A DNA stretch of 64,000 nucleotides, taken from contig NZ_JAPEPW010000003.1 in NCBI RefSeq assembly GCF_026339955.1, forward strand, positions 744,001-808,000, given 5' to 3'. Of the stretch, positions 56,967 through 64,000 are shown piece by piece. Under the pieces are notes generated by a model. That model worked only from the letters and a program-made list of their open reading frames with translations. It was not told the DNA's origin and made no database searches. Source of the DNA: Streptomyces sp. NBC_01549. Its GTDB lineage: Bacteria; Actinomycetota; Actinomycetes; Streptomycetales; Streptomycetaceae. Each line of letters starts with the position of its first letter. Position 1 is the first letter of the stretch. The position numbers and the translations under genes are program-made.

Positions 56967-58074
56967 GAAGAATCTGCCGCCCGATGGGCTGACCGATGGC
57001 GGGGTTGTTGATGGCGAAGAGATCGAGCAACGTCAGATAGGTCGCCTGCAGCGGGGGCTCCCCGGTGACGAGCATCGACGCGACCGCCAGCCCCACCACA
57101 CACCCCACCAGTCCGGCGAACGACCAGCGCAGCCGCCGCGACAGCAGCGAGCCGAAGGGCACGACGCTGCGCCCGGCGGACGGCGCGGACGCGGCGTACG
57201 ACACCGTCTCCAGGACGACGGTCCCGCGCCCGGTGGCCGCCGCCACGGCCCGCTCGTCGGGCAGCAGCCGAGGCCCCTGCGACCCGCTGCTCTCCGAACC
57301 GTCGGCCCCGGCGGGGTCGTTGGTGGTGGCGGACAGCAGCGCGAGCGTGCACAGCCCGGGATCGGCGACCTCACCGGGCCCCGGCGGCGGTCGCTCCACC
57401 GCCCGCAGCATCAACCCATCGGTCTGGACGACCTTGCTGGTCCCGGCGACGGCGGTCGCGGCGAGCGCGGGCGCGGCGGTGTCGGCATCGGACAACACGG
57501 TGGTGGAGGCATCGAACCCGATCCCCCCGCTCCCGCCGCCACCGTCTCCCTCACCATCGGCCACGGTCATGGCCAACGCCGAGGCCTGATCGAGGAGTTC
57601 CTCGATGTGCTGCCCGAGGCGCCGGTTGTAGAGCCGTATGACGAGCCGCAGCCGCGGATTGAGGCGGCGCGCGGTGAGCGCGGCCCGGATGTTGGTCTCG
57701 TCGTCGTCATGGACGAGTGCGAGGGCGGCGGCCCGTTCCACACCCGCCTCGGCGAGTACGGACTCGGTGAGTTCGGTGGCCTCCAACACCCGCTCGGAAC
57801 CGGCGGGTTCGGCCGTCCGGTTGGGCGGACCCTCCCCGTTGCCCGCGGCCCGGTTCACCGCCGCGGACATCCGGTCGAACAGAGTCGAGGCCCGCGCCCG
57901 CCCGACCACCGGCGGCCGCACACTGCGCTGGGTGGGCGGCACGACGAGGGTCACCCGTTCGCCGTACACACCCCGCAGTTCGGCGGCCAGCCGGTGCGCC
58001 AGGGCGTCGTCACCGGCCACCACCATGTGCGCGGTCGTGTCGGTCGACGGGCTTTGATACGGAAGGGTCCCCAC
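56967..58074 (-). pseudogene. NAD-binding ion-channel-like protein, C-terminally truncated
   Basis: From GTG 58074 it reads MVVAGDDALAHRLAAELRG (Rossmann start), VERAAALALVHDDDETNIRA, LTARRLNPRLRLVIRLYNRR and a C-terminal hydrophobic segment (FAGLVGCVVGLAVASMLVTG, YLTLLDLFAINNPAIG). This is the layout of actinobacterial NAD-binding/TrkA-N proteins of about 600 residues with CASTOR-like features. The reading enters the IS inverted repeat after GRQILQ and stops at 56932, so roughly a third is lost. It follows the ferredoxin gene by 64 bp on the same strand. Confidence 0.75.
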
Positions 58075-58138
58075 GAGGGAGAAGAGTGCCGCACGGGGAG
58101 GTGTGGTTCCAGAGGGCGGCCGGCAGACCGACGTCGCC

Positions 58139-58537
58139 TCAGCGACGCGTACGGGCCCGTGCCTCGCGCGGCGGCCGGACGAACTGCAACTCCAGCGCGA
58201 CCGGAGGTTCGGCGACCCCCGGCCCTCCGGCGGACGCCCAACTCACCAGCTCCTCGGTGCAGTCGTCCCCCATCGCGAACCCGATCCAGATCGCCCGCGC
58301 ACCCCGGCGCCGCGCGTCCCCCGAAGGCTGCACGACCACGACATTGGCCTGGTCGCAGGGTCCGAGACAGTCCACGGTCCGCACCACGAAGCGTCCCCCG
58401 GACGCCTCGGCCCCGGCCCGCAACCGCTCCAGCTGCCAGACGTGATCGTCGTCGGGATACTTCCGCGGATCGCCGCAGCAACACCCACGGCAGACGACCA
58501 GTGTGCAGGGCCGCGACGCGGCGGCACCGATCGCCAC
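58139..58537 (-). CDS. Thioredoxin-like [2Fe-2S] ferredoxin
   Basis: A 132-residue protein from GTG 58537. It has cysteines in CRGCCCGDPRKYPDDD and DCLGPCDQANVVVVQPSG, the pattern of thioredoxin-fold [2Fe-2S] ferredoxins, and IGFAMGDDCTEELVSW further on. An earlier start (58663) would add an Arg-rich stretch without a ribosome site. It probably forms an operon with the channel-like gene 64 bp downstream; role in electron transfer or metal handling inferred. Confidence 0.75.
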   Translation of the reverse strand: MAIGAAASRPCTLVVCRGCCCGDPRKYPDDDHVWQLERLRAGAEASGGRFVVRTVDCLGPCDQANVVVVQPSGDARRRGARAIWIGFAMGDDCTEELVSWASAGGPGVAEPPVALELQFVRPPREARARTRR

Positions 58538-59106
58538 CGTACGAGACCTGCCGGCCGAGGCTCGGTTCAACGGGTCGGCTCTCCTTGTCGAACGTACGTC
58601 TACAGCCGCAGACGATAGTTGACGATCCCCGTCGCGATTGGTTCGAGATGGACGGCGGCGCAACGGCGAAGGCCGGCCCGGCCAGGTGTTACGTCCGTGA
58701 GCGGCCGGCCGGCACTCTCGATTCGGGAACGCGCACCCATACCGTCGATCACCGGCAGGTCCGTTGTCAGTGCCCGCGGTTATGGTCTCTCACGCGCGGT
58801 CGGCTTCCGGGGGTTCCAGCTCTGAAGGGAATGGTTGCATCCCCGGCCTGTCTGGGGGCGGCCCGGAGATTCGTCCGGGACCTAACCGACGGTCGGGCTT
58901 CGTCGATGGCCAGGAGACAACCTGCCAGCGCCGACCGCGCACCACCGAAGTAGCCCGTGAATTCGTGGCGCCGCCGCCTGACCACGGGCCCGTTGGGGCA
59001 CTTCCTCGCGGCCAGAAGGGCAGGCTGCGCCCGGGACGGCAGTGCGACGGCGGTTCGGATGCTTGGGTCGCGGGGTGTGTTCTGCCTAGGCGAGGGGTGG
59101 TCGGTG
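58538..59106. other. Intergenic region before the secretion locus
   Basis: About 570 bp with no convincing gene. It separates the leftward ferredoxin operon from the rightward WXG100-like locus, so divergent promoters are expected; none was clearly identified. No tRNA seen. Confidence 0.4.
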
Positions 59107-59434
59107 ATGAGCGAGACGGTCAGGAATGACGCCGAGGCGATGGCCCGGGTGGGGTCGGCCCTGGGTGAGCTGGGTGAGCGGTGGAAGGAGCTCGCGGACC
59201 GGCTCCAGGCGCGGACGCGGGAGCTGGGCTCGGGGGATGTTCATCGGTGATGGTGAGGAGGGCCGGCAGTTGAGGGAGAGTTTCCTGCCGGCTCAGCAGG
59301 GGCTGGTGGAGGCAATACAGGGTCTGGGGCCGCTGGGTGCGGGTTCGGCGGACGCGGCGCACGGCACGGCGGGTGTGTTCCAGCAGGTGGATGAGACGAC
59401 CGGAAAGATCGCCGCCGATCTCAGTGACGGCTGA
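59107..59434 (+). pseudogene. WXG100-like protein, one-base frameshift
   Basis: From ATG 59107 it reads MSETVRNDAEAMARVGSALG and LGERWKELADRLQARTRELG to about 59235. The natural continuation MFIGDGEEGRQLRESFLPAQ, LVEAIQGLGPLGAGSADA and FQQVDETTGKIAADLSDG (stop 59432) is in the next frame. The switch falls at CTCGGGGGATG; four Gs instead of five would give one 108-residue helical protein of ESX/WXG100 type. Such proteins precede giant type VII-secreted proteins, and the next gene begins two bases after the stop. Confidence 0.7.
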
Positions 59435-59436
59435 GC

Positions 59437-62400
59437 GTGGACACCATCGAGGTGCCGGGGGCGTTGGCCTGGCTGGCGAAGATCGTGGTGGGTAGTGAGT
59501 GGCCGAAGGTCAAGGAGGGGCTCCTGTGGGAGCTGGGGCAGCTGGACCAGGAGGCGGCCCGGCTGCTGGGTGAGATCCTTGAGGCGTTGCGGCGTGTGAT
59601 TCCCGGTGCGGCTGCCAGTGCGACCGGTCCGGCCGGTGACGCGATGACGGATCTGCTGGACCGGCTGTCGGCCGTGATACCGGATCTGGTGGAGACGGCG
59701 AACGCGCTGGGGGATTCGGCGAAGTCGACCGCGGCGGAGATCCAGTACGGCAAGTTGATGATCATCGGGGTGATGATCTGGCTGGCGGCGGAGCTGGCGG
59801 CGTTGCTGCCGTGGTCGTGGGTGCCGGGTGTTTCGGCGTTGATCGAGGCGGTGGAGGCCGCGGCGGCGGTGGTGGCCAGGACGCTGCTGGGCCGGATTTT
59901 GCGTTCGGTGGCCGCGCGTGCGTCGTTCTCGCGTGCGTTGCAGGCGGCGGGTGCGGCTTCCGCGAGCCGGATCGCGCAGTTGCTGGAGCGGCTGGGTGTG
60001 GACAAGGGTGTGGCGCGGTCGGCGGGTGAGCTGGGCGGCAGGATGGTCAACGGCGCGCTGGCGGGCACGGCTTTCAACGTGGGTCTGGACGTGGGGATCC
60101 AGGCGGGTCAGATGGCGGCGGGGGTGCGGCAGTCGTGGAACACGCAGGCCACGGCGTTCGGCGCGTTGACGGGTGTGGCCGGTGGCGTGCTGGGCGCGGG
60201 TCTGATCCATGGGGTGCAGTCCGCGGTGGGCAGGCTGGGGGAGAAGTCCGGGGCGCGCAGGGCTGACGCGGAGGGCCTCAAGGGCCCGGAGCGGGTCATT
60301 CGTGTGGCCGAGGTCCGGGCGGAGATGACGAGCTGGGTGACGCCGCCGGCGGTGACGCGGCCGGCGTGGAAGACGGAGAACTTCACGGAGTGGAAGAGTG
60401 CCGCGGGGCTGAGGTCGCTGCCCGCCAGGGCCGCGGTGGGCGGGGCGGCGGGGCTGGGTGCCACGGTCATCGGTAACGCGGCCTCGGGTTACAACGGTGG
60501 TCTGGGACTGGGTTTCATCTCGGGAGCGGTCGGTGTCATGGCCGAACGCCCCCACATCCACGTTCCCCACATCGACATCCCCCATGGTGAGGGCGGTGGC
60601 GGGTTCTCGGAGCTGGACCTCAAGACCGGCGACACGAAGGAGAAACCGGAGGCGCCGGGAGCCGGGACGACGGTCCCGGGAACGGGGGCGGGGCCGACCG
60701 GAACGGGAACGACGGGGTCGGCTGGAACGGGAGCGGCGGGGTCGACGGGAACGGGGTCGACGGGAACGGGCCAGGCTGGAACGGGGTCGGGGGTTTCGTC
60801 CGGCGCGTCACGGTTCGCGTCGTCCGGTGTACCCGTGAATGCCGATGTCCCCTCCGGCCTGGCCGGCCAGGCCGGGCCGCCGCAGGCGCAGGCGGGGCCG
60901 GTGGCGGCGGGCGGGACGGGTCCGGTCGCCGCTCCCGGGACCGGGGCTGGGGCCGGGGCTGGGGCCGGGGATGTCACGGCGTCCGGGCAGGCTCGGGCCG
61001 AATCGGGACCGCCGCGAGCCGGGACGTCCGCGACCGGGCCGGTCGTGGTGGGTGGCGCGGCCGTGCCCGGTGGACTGCCCGGTTTCCACACTGAGCTGCG
61101 CAGCGGTCATCCCGGGACGGAGCCCGCCGCTCCCGGGGCGGAGCCCGCCGTTTCGACCCCCGCGCGGACCGAGGCACACGCGATGCCCTCCGGTGGGGTC
61201 AGGGAGACCGAAGGCGTGGGCGGACGCGGGCCGGCAGCCCACGCGGAGCACACCGCGGCGTCGGCGGTGCCCGCGGTAGCCGGAAGGCCGGATCTCTTCC
61301 GGGGCACCGGCCGGCCCCAGCCGGACGCGGTCGTCGCGGCGGCGGTACCGGGGGGGCCCGGCAGTGGGATGACGGCACACGGCGGGACAGCGCCTGTCCC
61401 CGGCTGTGACTCACCCCTGGGTGCCGGGTCGGTGGGCGAGGGCGGCACGAGGGGTGCCGCAGGGCCCCCGCCCGGACCTGGTCCCGCGCACGGCGACGGC
61501 GTGGTCCCGGCCGGGGCGGTGGGTGCCGGCGGCCGGGCGGCGGGGCTCGCCACCGCGGCCACCGACGCCGGGGACGGCAGCACACGAGGGCCGGGAACAC
61601 CTGGCCCGGACCGCGCTGCGCATACCGACGCCGTCGGCGGCAAGAGCGCCTCCGGCCCGGGCTCGCGACGAGCCGGCGAGACCACCAGGACGGCCTCGGC
61701 CGGCGGGGCCGCGGCGGGCCGGCCGCTGTCACCGACGGCCGTCACCTCCGTCACCTCCGGGGTTCCTGCCGCCGGGCATGTCCCGGACCGGTCCCCGGCA
61801 ACGCGTGGCGGCCCCGGACGGGAAGACCCCGGCACACCGGCCCGGACCGACGGCGCCGCGGCGTCCGGCGGCACACGTCCAAGCGCACCACACGCGGGTG
61901 CGGGGGCCCGCACCGGCGGGCACACCGCTCGTCCCTACCGCGCGCCGGACGCCGAGCAGCCGGGAGCCGGGGAGAGCGCCGGACGGGATCCGCTGACGCG
62001 TCCGCCCGGCGGAAGCGGTGCCCGATCCGGTGATGACCCTTCCTCGCACGGCACTGCGGCCCAGGGCTGGGCACAGCGTTCGCGGCCCGGGCGTGCGGGG
62101 GGCGATCCGTCCGGTGGCCCGGTTCCCGCCGTAGGGGACTTCAGGTCGCCGCCGCCGGCCGGCGCAGGGCGGGCCGCGTCCCCGGCCGGGCCCAGCGGCT
62201 TGACCGATGCGGACAAGTCCATCCTGGCCGCAATCGACGCACGAGGGAAACTGTCCGATGAAAAGCTGGTCTGGGCCGCGCGACAGGTGAACATGGATCA
62301 CGATGGTCTGCTGTCGATGGGGGATGCGCCGGAGTCGGCGGCTGCCCGCCGGCGTGACCTGCTGGATCATATGATCAAACTCGTCGCCGATGTCTACGCG

Positions 62401-64000
62401 ACCAAGGGTGAGCAGGCGGCAATGCTCCGGTCCCGGGAGCTTGCCTCGACCTACGGAACGGCGCGTGAGACGGGGTTCCTGCCGGGCGGAACGGACCGCC
62501 GCACGAGCAACTACTACGGTGACGCCGGCCCGTCGCGCCCCGCCGGTTCCTTCCCCCCGGCCCCGCAGCGCCCGGGCTCTGCCGCCCAGGTCCAGCATCC
62601 CAGCCTGGGCGGACGGCCTTCCGGCAGCCGGGCCGCTGCTGGTCCCCAAGGGCTCCCGGCGGCAGGGGGGGCCGGCAGGAGTGCGCCCTCTCCCGCGCCG
62701 AACCCGCTGTCCGCCGGGCCCGCCCGCCCGGGGGTGCCCGCGGGCGGCGGCCCGGGCGGCGGGTGGAACGGGACCGGGGAAGAGGGCCGGTATCTCCCGC
62801 TGAGCGGGCATCCTGCCCGTGCGCCGCACGGGCAGGATGCCCGTGCGGCGGCGGGTGCGGGCGTGCGGCGTCCTTCGTCCGCGGCGGGACAGTCGGTGTA
62901 CGCCGCCGGCGTGCCGGCCGGCCAGCACCATGCCGTGTACACCCGGAGACAGAGCCCCGCGCCCCGCCCGGGACGGGACAGCGGCACGAGCGGCAGTGGG
63001 ACGGGCCCACGGGCCTGGTACCCGCCCGCCGCACCCGACACCCAACCCCCGAACCGACATGCGCCCGCCCCCGCGCCGGGCGGGTCCTCGGGCCTGCGTG
63101 CGCCCTCCCCCGCGCAGAGTGGATCGTCGAACTGGCGTGCGCCCTCACCCGCGCCGGGCGGGCCTTTCGGGCCCGACGAATTCCATACGCCACGTCTGCG
63201 CGGCGGGGTGGGCAGGCGTCTTGGGAACTTCTTTTCCTCGCCGTTCAGGCCATCGGACGACGGTGAAGAGCGGCAGAGTAGCAGCGTCGGCGAAAGCGGG
63301 CGTCGTTCATCGCTGGATATGCGTGACGCGGGTCGGGCAGTGGGTCGTGGTTCCAATGAAGTGTCAGTACAGCGGGAGAGCGAGTCGGCGGGCTCAAGCA
63401 GATTGCCGGCGAGAGGCTGGCGTCGTCCTTTCTTCGCCGCAGGGTTCCGGCAGACCCACAGCTCCCAGGAAGGTGCTAGCCCCTCGGCGACGACCGCGAT
63501 GACTTTTGTCTACGGCGTGCGAGCCGCCCAAGCTCAACGCGGCGTGTCCGGAGCTGTCGGCAGCCTGACGCAAATAAGCCGACGGCAGGTCCCGCTGAGC
63601 GGGCATCCTGCCCGTGCGCCGCACGGGCAGGATGCCCGTGCGGCGGGGACACCCAGACCGGATGCGGGGGAAATGCCGGGCGATGTAGAGGGCGACCGTA
63701 CCGACAGTCCGCTGCCGGACACGAAATGGTACACGCGTGACTATACTGGAGTTCTCCCAGACGACCTGAGGGTCGCTCAGACAGAAACAGACTCAACTTT
63801 GGCATCCCAAAGAAGGGAACGCTTTGCATCGCAATGGAAATCGAGTTACTCCGGTTTCGTTACCATGAATTCGCTGCCGCCACTGACGAGAGACATTTCC
63901 AGCTGGCCTGTTCCTGATTGGATAATCGAAGTCTCTCGGGAGAACATAAACAGAGCCTACCAGGGGAACGAAACATACAAAGAGATTCTCCAGCCAGAGT
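59437..64000 (+). CDS. Giant type VII-secretion-like protein, 5' part
   Basis: An uninterrupted frame from GTG 59437 to the window edge (1521 codons, no stop). Residues about 1-130 form a helical WXG/PPE-like domain (IEVPGALAWLAKIVVGSEW; LLDRLSAVIPDLVETANAL). Hydrophobic segments follow (LMIIGVMIWLAAELAALLPW at about 107-126; FGALTGVAGGVLGAGLIHG at about 243). Residues about 390-910 are low-complexity Pro/Ala/Gly/Thr. A helical module LTDADKSILAAIDARGKLSD through LVADVYATKGEQAAML lies at about 920-1005. A second low-complexity part follows, then less GC-rich coding after about 63650. It resembles the N-terminus of Streptomyces giant 'lonely Cys'/polymorphic toxin-like proteins. Two identical palindromic repeats encode PLSGHPARAPHGQDARAA. 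Confidence 0.8.
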   Translation, partial: MDTIEVPGALAWLAKIVVGSEWPKVKEGLLWELGQLDQEAARLLGEILEALRRVIPGAAASATGPAGDAMTDLLDRLSAVIPDLVETANALGDSAKSTAAEIQYGKLMIIGVMIWLAAELAALLPWSWVPGVSALIEAVEAAAAVVARTLLGRILRSVAARASFSRALQAAGAASASRIAQLLERLGVDKGVARSAGELGGRMVNGALAGTAFNVGLDVGIQAGQMAAGVRQSWNTQATAFGALTGVAGGVLGAGLIHGVQSAVGRLGEKSGARRADAEGLKGPERVIRVAEVRAEMTSWVTPPAVTRPAWKTENFTEWKSAAGLRSLPARAAVGGAAGLGATVIGNAASGYNGGLGLGFISGAVGVMAERPHIHVPHIDIPHGEGGGGFSELDLKTGDTKEKPEAPGAGTTVPGTGAGPTGTGTTGSAGTGAAGSTGTGSTGTGQAGTGSGVSSGASRFASSGVPVNADVPSGLAGQAGPPQAQAGPVAAGGTGPVAAPGTGAGAGAGAGDVTASGQARAESGPPRAGTSATGPVVVGGAAVPGGLPGFHTELRSGHPGTEPAAPGAEPAVSTPARTEAHAMPSGGVRETEGVGGRGPAAHAEHTAASAVPAVAGRPDLFRGTGRPQPDAVVAAAVPGGPGSGMTAHGGTAPVPGCDSPLGAGSVGEGGTRGAAGPPPGPGPAHGDGVVPAGAVGAGGRAAGLATAATDAGDGSTRGPGTPGPDRAAHTDAVGGKSASGPGSRRAGETTRTASAGGAAAGRPLSPTAVTSVTSGVPAAGHVPDRSPATRGGPGREDPGTPARTDGAAASGGTRPSAPHAGAGARTGGHTARPYRAPDAEQPGAGESAGRDPLTRPPGGSGARSGDDPSSHGTAAQGWAQRSRPGRAGGDPSGGPVPAVGDFRSPPPAGAGRAASPAGPSGLTDADKSILAAIDARGKLSDEKLVWAARQVNMDHDGLLSMGDAPESAAARRRDLLDHMIKLVADVYATKGEQAAMLRSRELASTYGTARETGFLPGGTDRRTSNYYGDAGPSRPAGSFPPAPQRPGSAAQVQHPSLGGRPSGSRAAAGPQGLPAAGGAGRSAPSPAPNPLSAGPARPGVPAGGGPGGGWNGTGEEGRYLPLSGHPARAPHGQDARAAAGAGVRRPSSAAGQSVYAAGVPAGQHHAVYTRRQSPAPRPGRDSGTSGSGTGPRAWYPPAAPDTQPPNRHAPAPAPGGSSGLRAPSPAQSGSSNWRAPSPAPGGPFGPDEFHTPRLRGGVGRRLGNFFSSPFRPSDDGEERQSSSVGESGRRSSLDMRDAGRAVGRGSNEVSVQRESESAGSSRLPARGWRRPFFAAGFRQTHSSQEGASPSATTAMTFVYGVRAAQAQRGVSGAVGSLTQISRRQVPLSGHPARAPHGQDARAAGTPRPDAGEMPGDVEGDRTDSPLPDTKWYTRDYTGVLPDDLRVAQTETDSTLASQRRERFASQWKSSYSGFVTMNSLPPLTRDISSWPVPDWIIEVSRENINRAYQGNETYKEILQPE
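62796..62850 (+). repeat. Intragenic palindromic repeat, copy 1
   Basis: A 55-bp unit containing CGGGCATCCTGCCCGTGCG (62805-62823), a central C, and its exact complement (62825-62843). It is in frame in the giant gene, encoding PLSGHPARAPHGQDARAA. Identical to copy 2 at 63591-63645. Confidence 0.85.
63591..63645 (+). repeat. Intragenic palindromic repeat, copy 2
   Basis: Identical to the unit at 62796-62850 over 55 bp, with arms at 63600-63618 and 63620-63638, and in the same reading frame, 795 bp (265 codons) downstream. Confidence 0.85.

Noticed and set aside
58538..59106. Possible tRNA or attachment site between the ferredoxin and secretion loci
   Set aside because: No cloverleaf or TTC-type T-loop could be traced, and no direct repeat matching an integrase was found.
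59293..60585. 430-codon minus-strand open frame
   Set aside because: Antisense to the giant secretion-type gene; almost entirely Arg/His/Pro/Gln, a shadow.
62796..63645. Two palindromic repeats considered as a minimal CRISPR array
   Set aside because: Only two copies 795 bp apart with no regular spacers and no cas genes; they are translated in frame.

Overview
The window is high-GC actinobacterial DNA, almost certainly from a Streptomyces or close relative: GC-rich third codon positions, GTG starts, AGGAG-type ribosome sites, and protein families typical of the genus (SpoIIE-type phosphatase, DUF6082-like membrane protein, SNF2/SWIM pair, WXG100-like leader before a giant secreted protein). 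It reads as an accessory region (chromosome arm, plasmid or island), because at least ten mobile elements or remnants interrupt or bracket host genes. No rRNA, tRNA or CRISPR array was seen.

Left part (1-20 kb). A group II intron (15-5714, minus strand) has its reverse-transcriptase ORF split by a 3.18-kb serine-recombinase element. Next comes a Streptomyces gene cluster: a conserved protein of unknown function (split by an intact IS1380-type element), an ABC exporter, five Nudix domains over three consecutive reading frames, and a phosphotransferase truncated by an IS3 remnant. A MerR-like regulator with a perfect 32-bp palindrome in its leader and a GAF-SpoIIE phosphatase follow. An IS630-type element carries a chloramphenicol phosphotransferase gene killed by one amber codon, and sits inside an IS1380 remnant.

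Middle part (20-42 kb). A 7.5-kb ORF encodes most of a giant protein with a His/Cys caspase-like dyad, bracketed by a Tn3-family transposase remnant and a resolvase with a possible res site. A chromosome-like stretch follows: MFS remnant, PIG-L deacetylase, 2H phosphoesterase, DUF6082-like protein. Then comes a coupled SWIM zinc-finger / SNF2 helicase pair facing a TIGR02391-like gene and three smaller genes, a plausible but unproven defence neighbourhood.

Right part (42-64 kb). A Tn554-like trio (two tyrosine recombinases plus a coiled-coil protein, translationally coupled) is followed by a dense transposon cluster. Three different IS5-type transposase loci here each have a small neighbour with the same architecture, an N-terminal coiled coil plus a C-terminal winged helix. 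One of these units has long inverted repeats and carries an acetyltransferase gene. An IS110 element has a structured leader that may be its bridge RNA. After a truncated NAD-binding channel gene and a thioredoxin-like ferredoxin, the window ends in a type VII-secretion-like locus: a WXG100-like gene with a one-base frameshift in a G run, and the first 1521 codons of a giant Pro/Ala/Gly-rich protein that runs off the end. The giant gene contains two identical in-frame 55-bp palindromic repeats.
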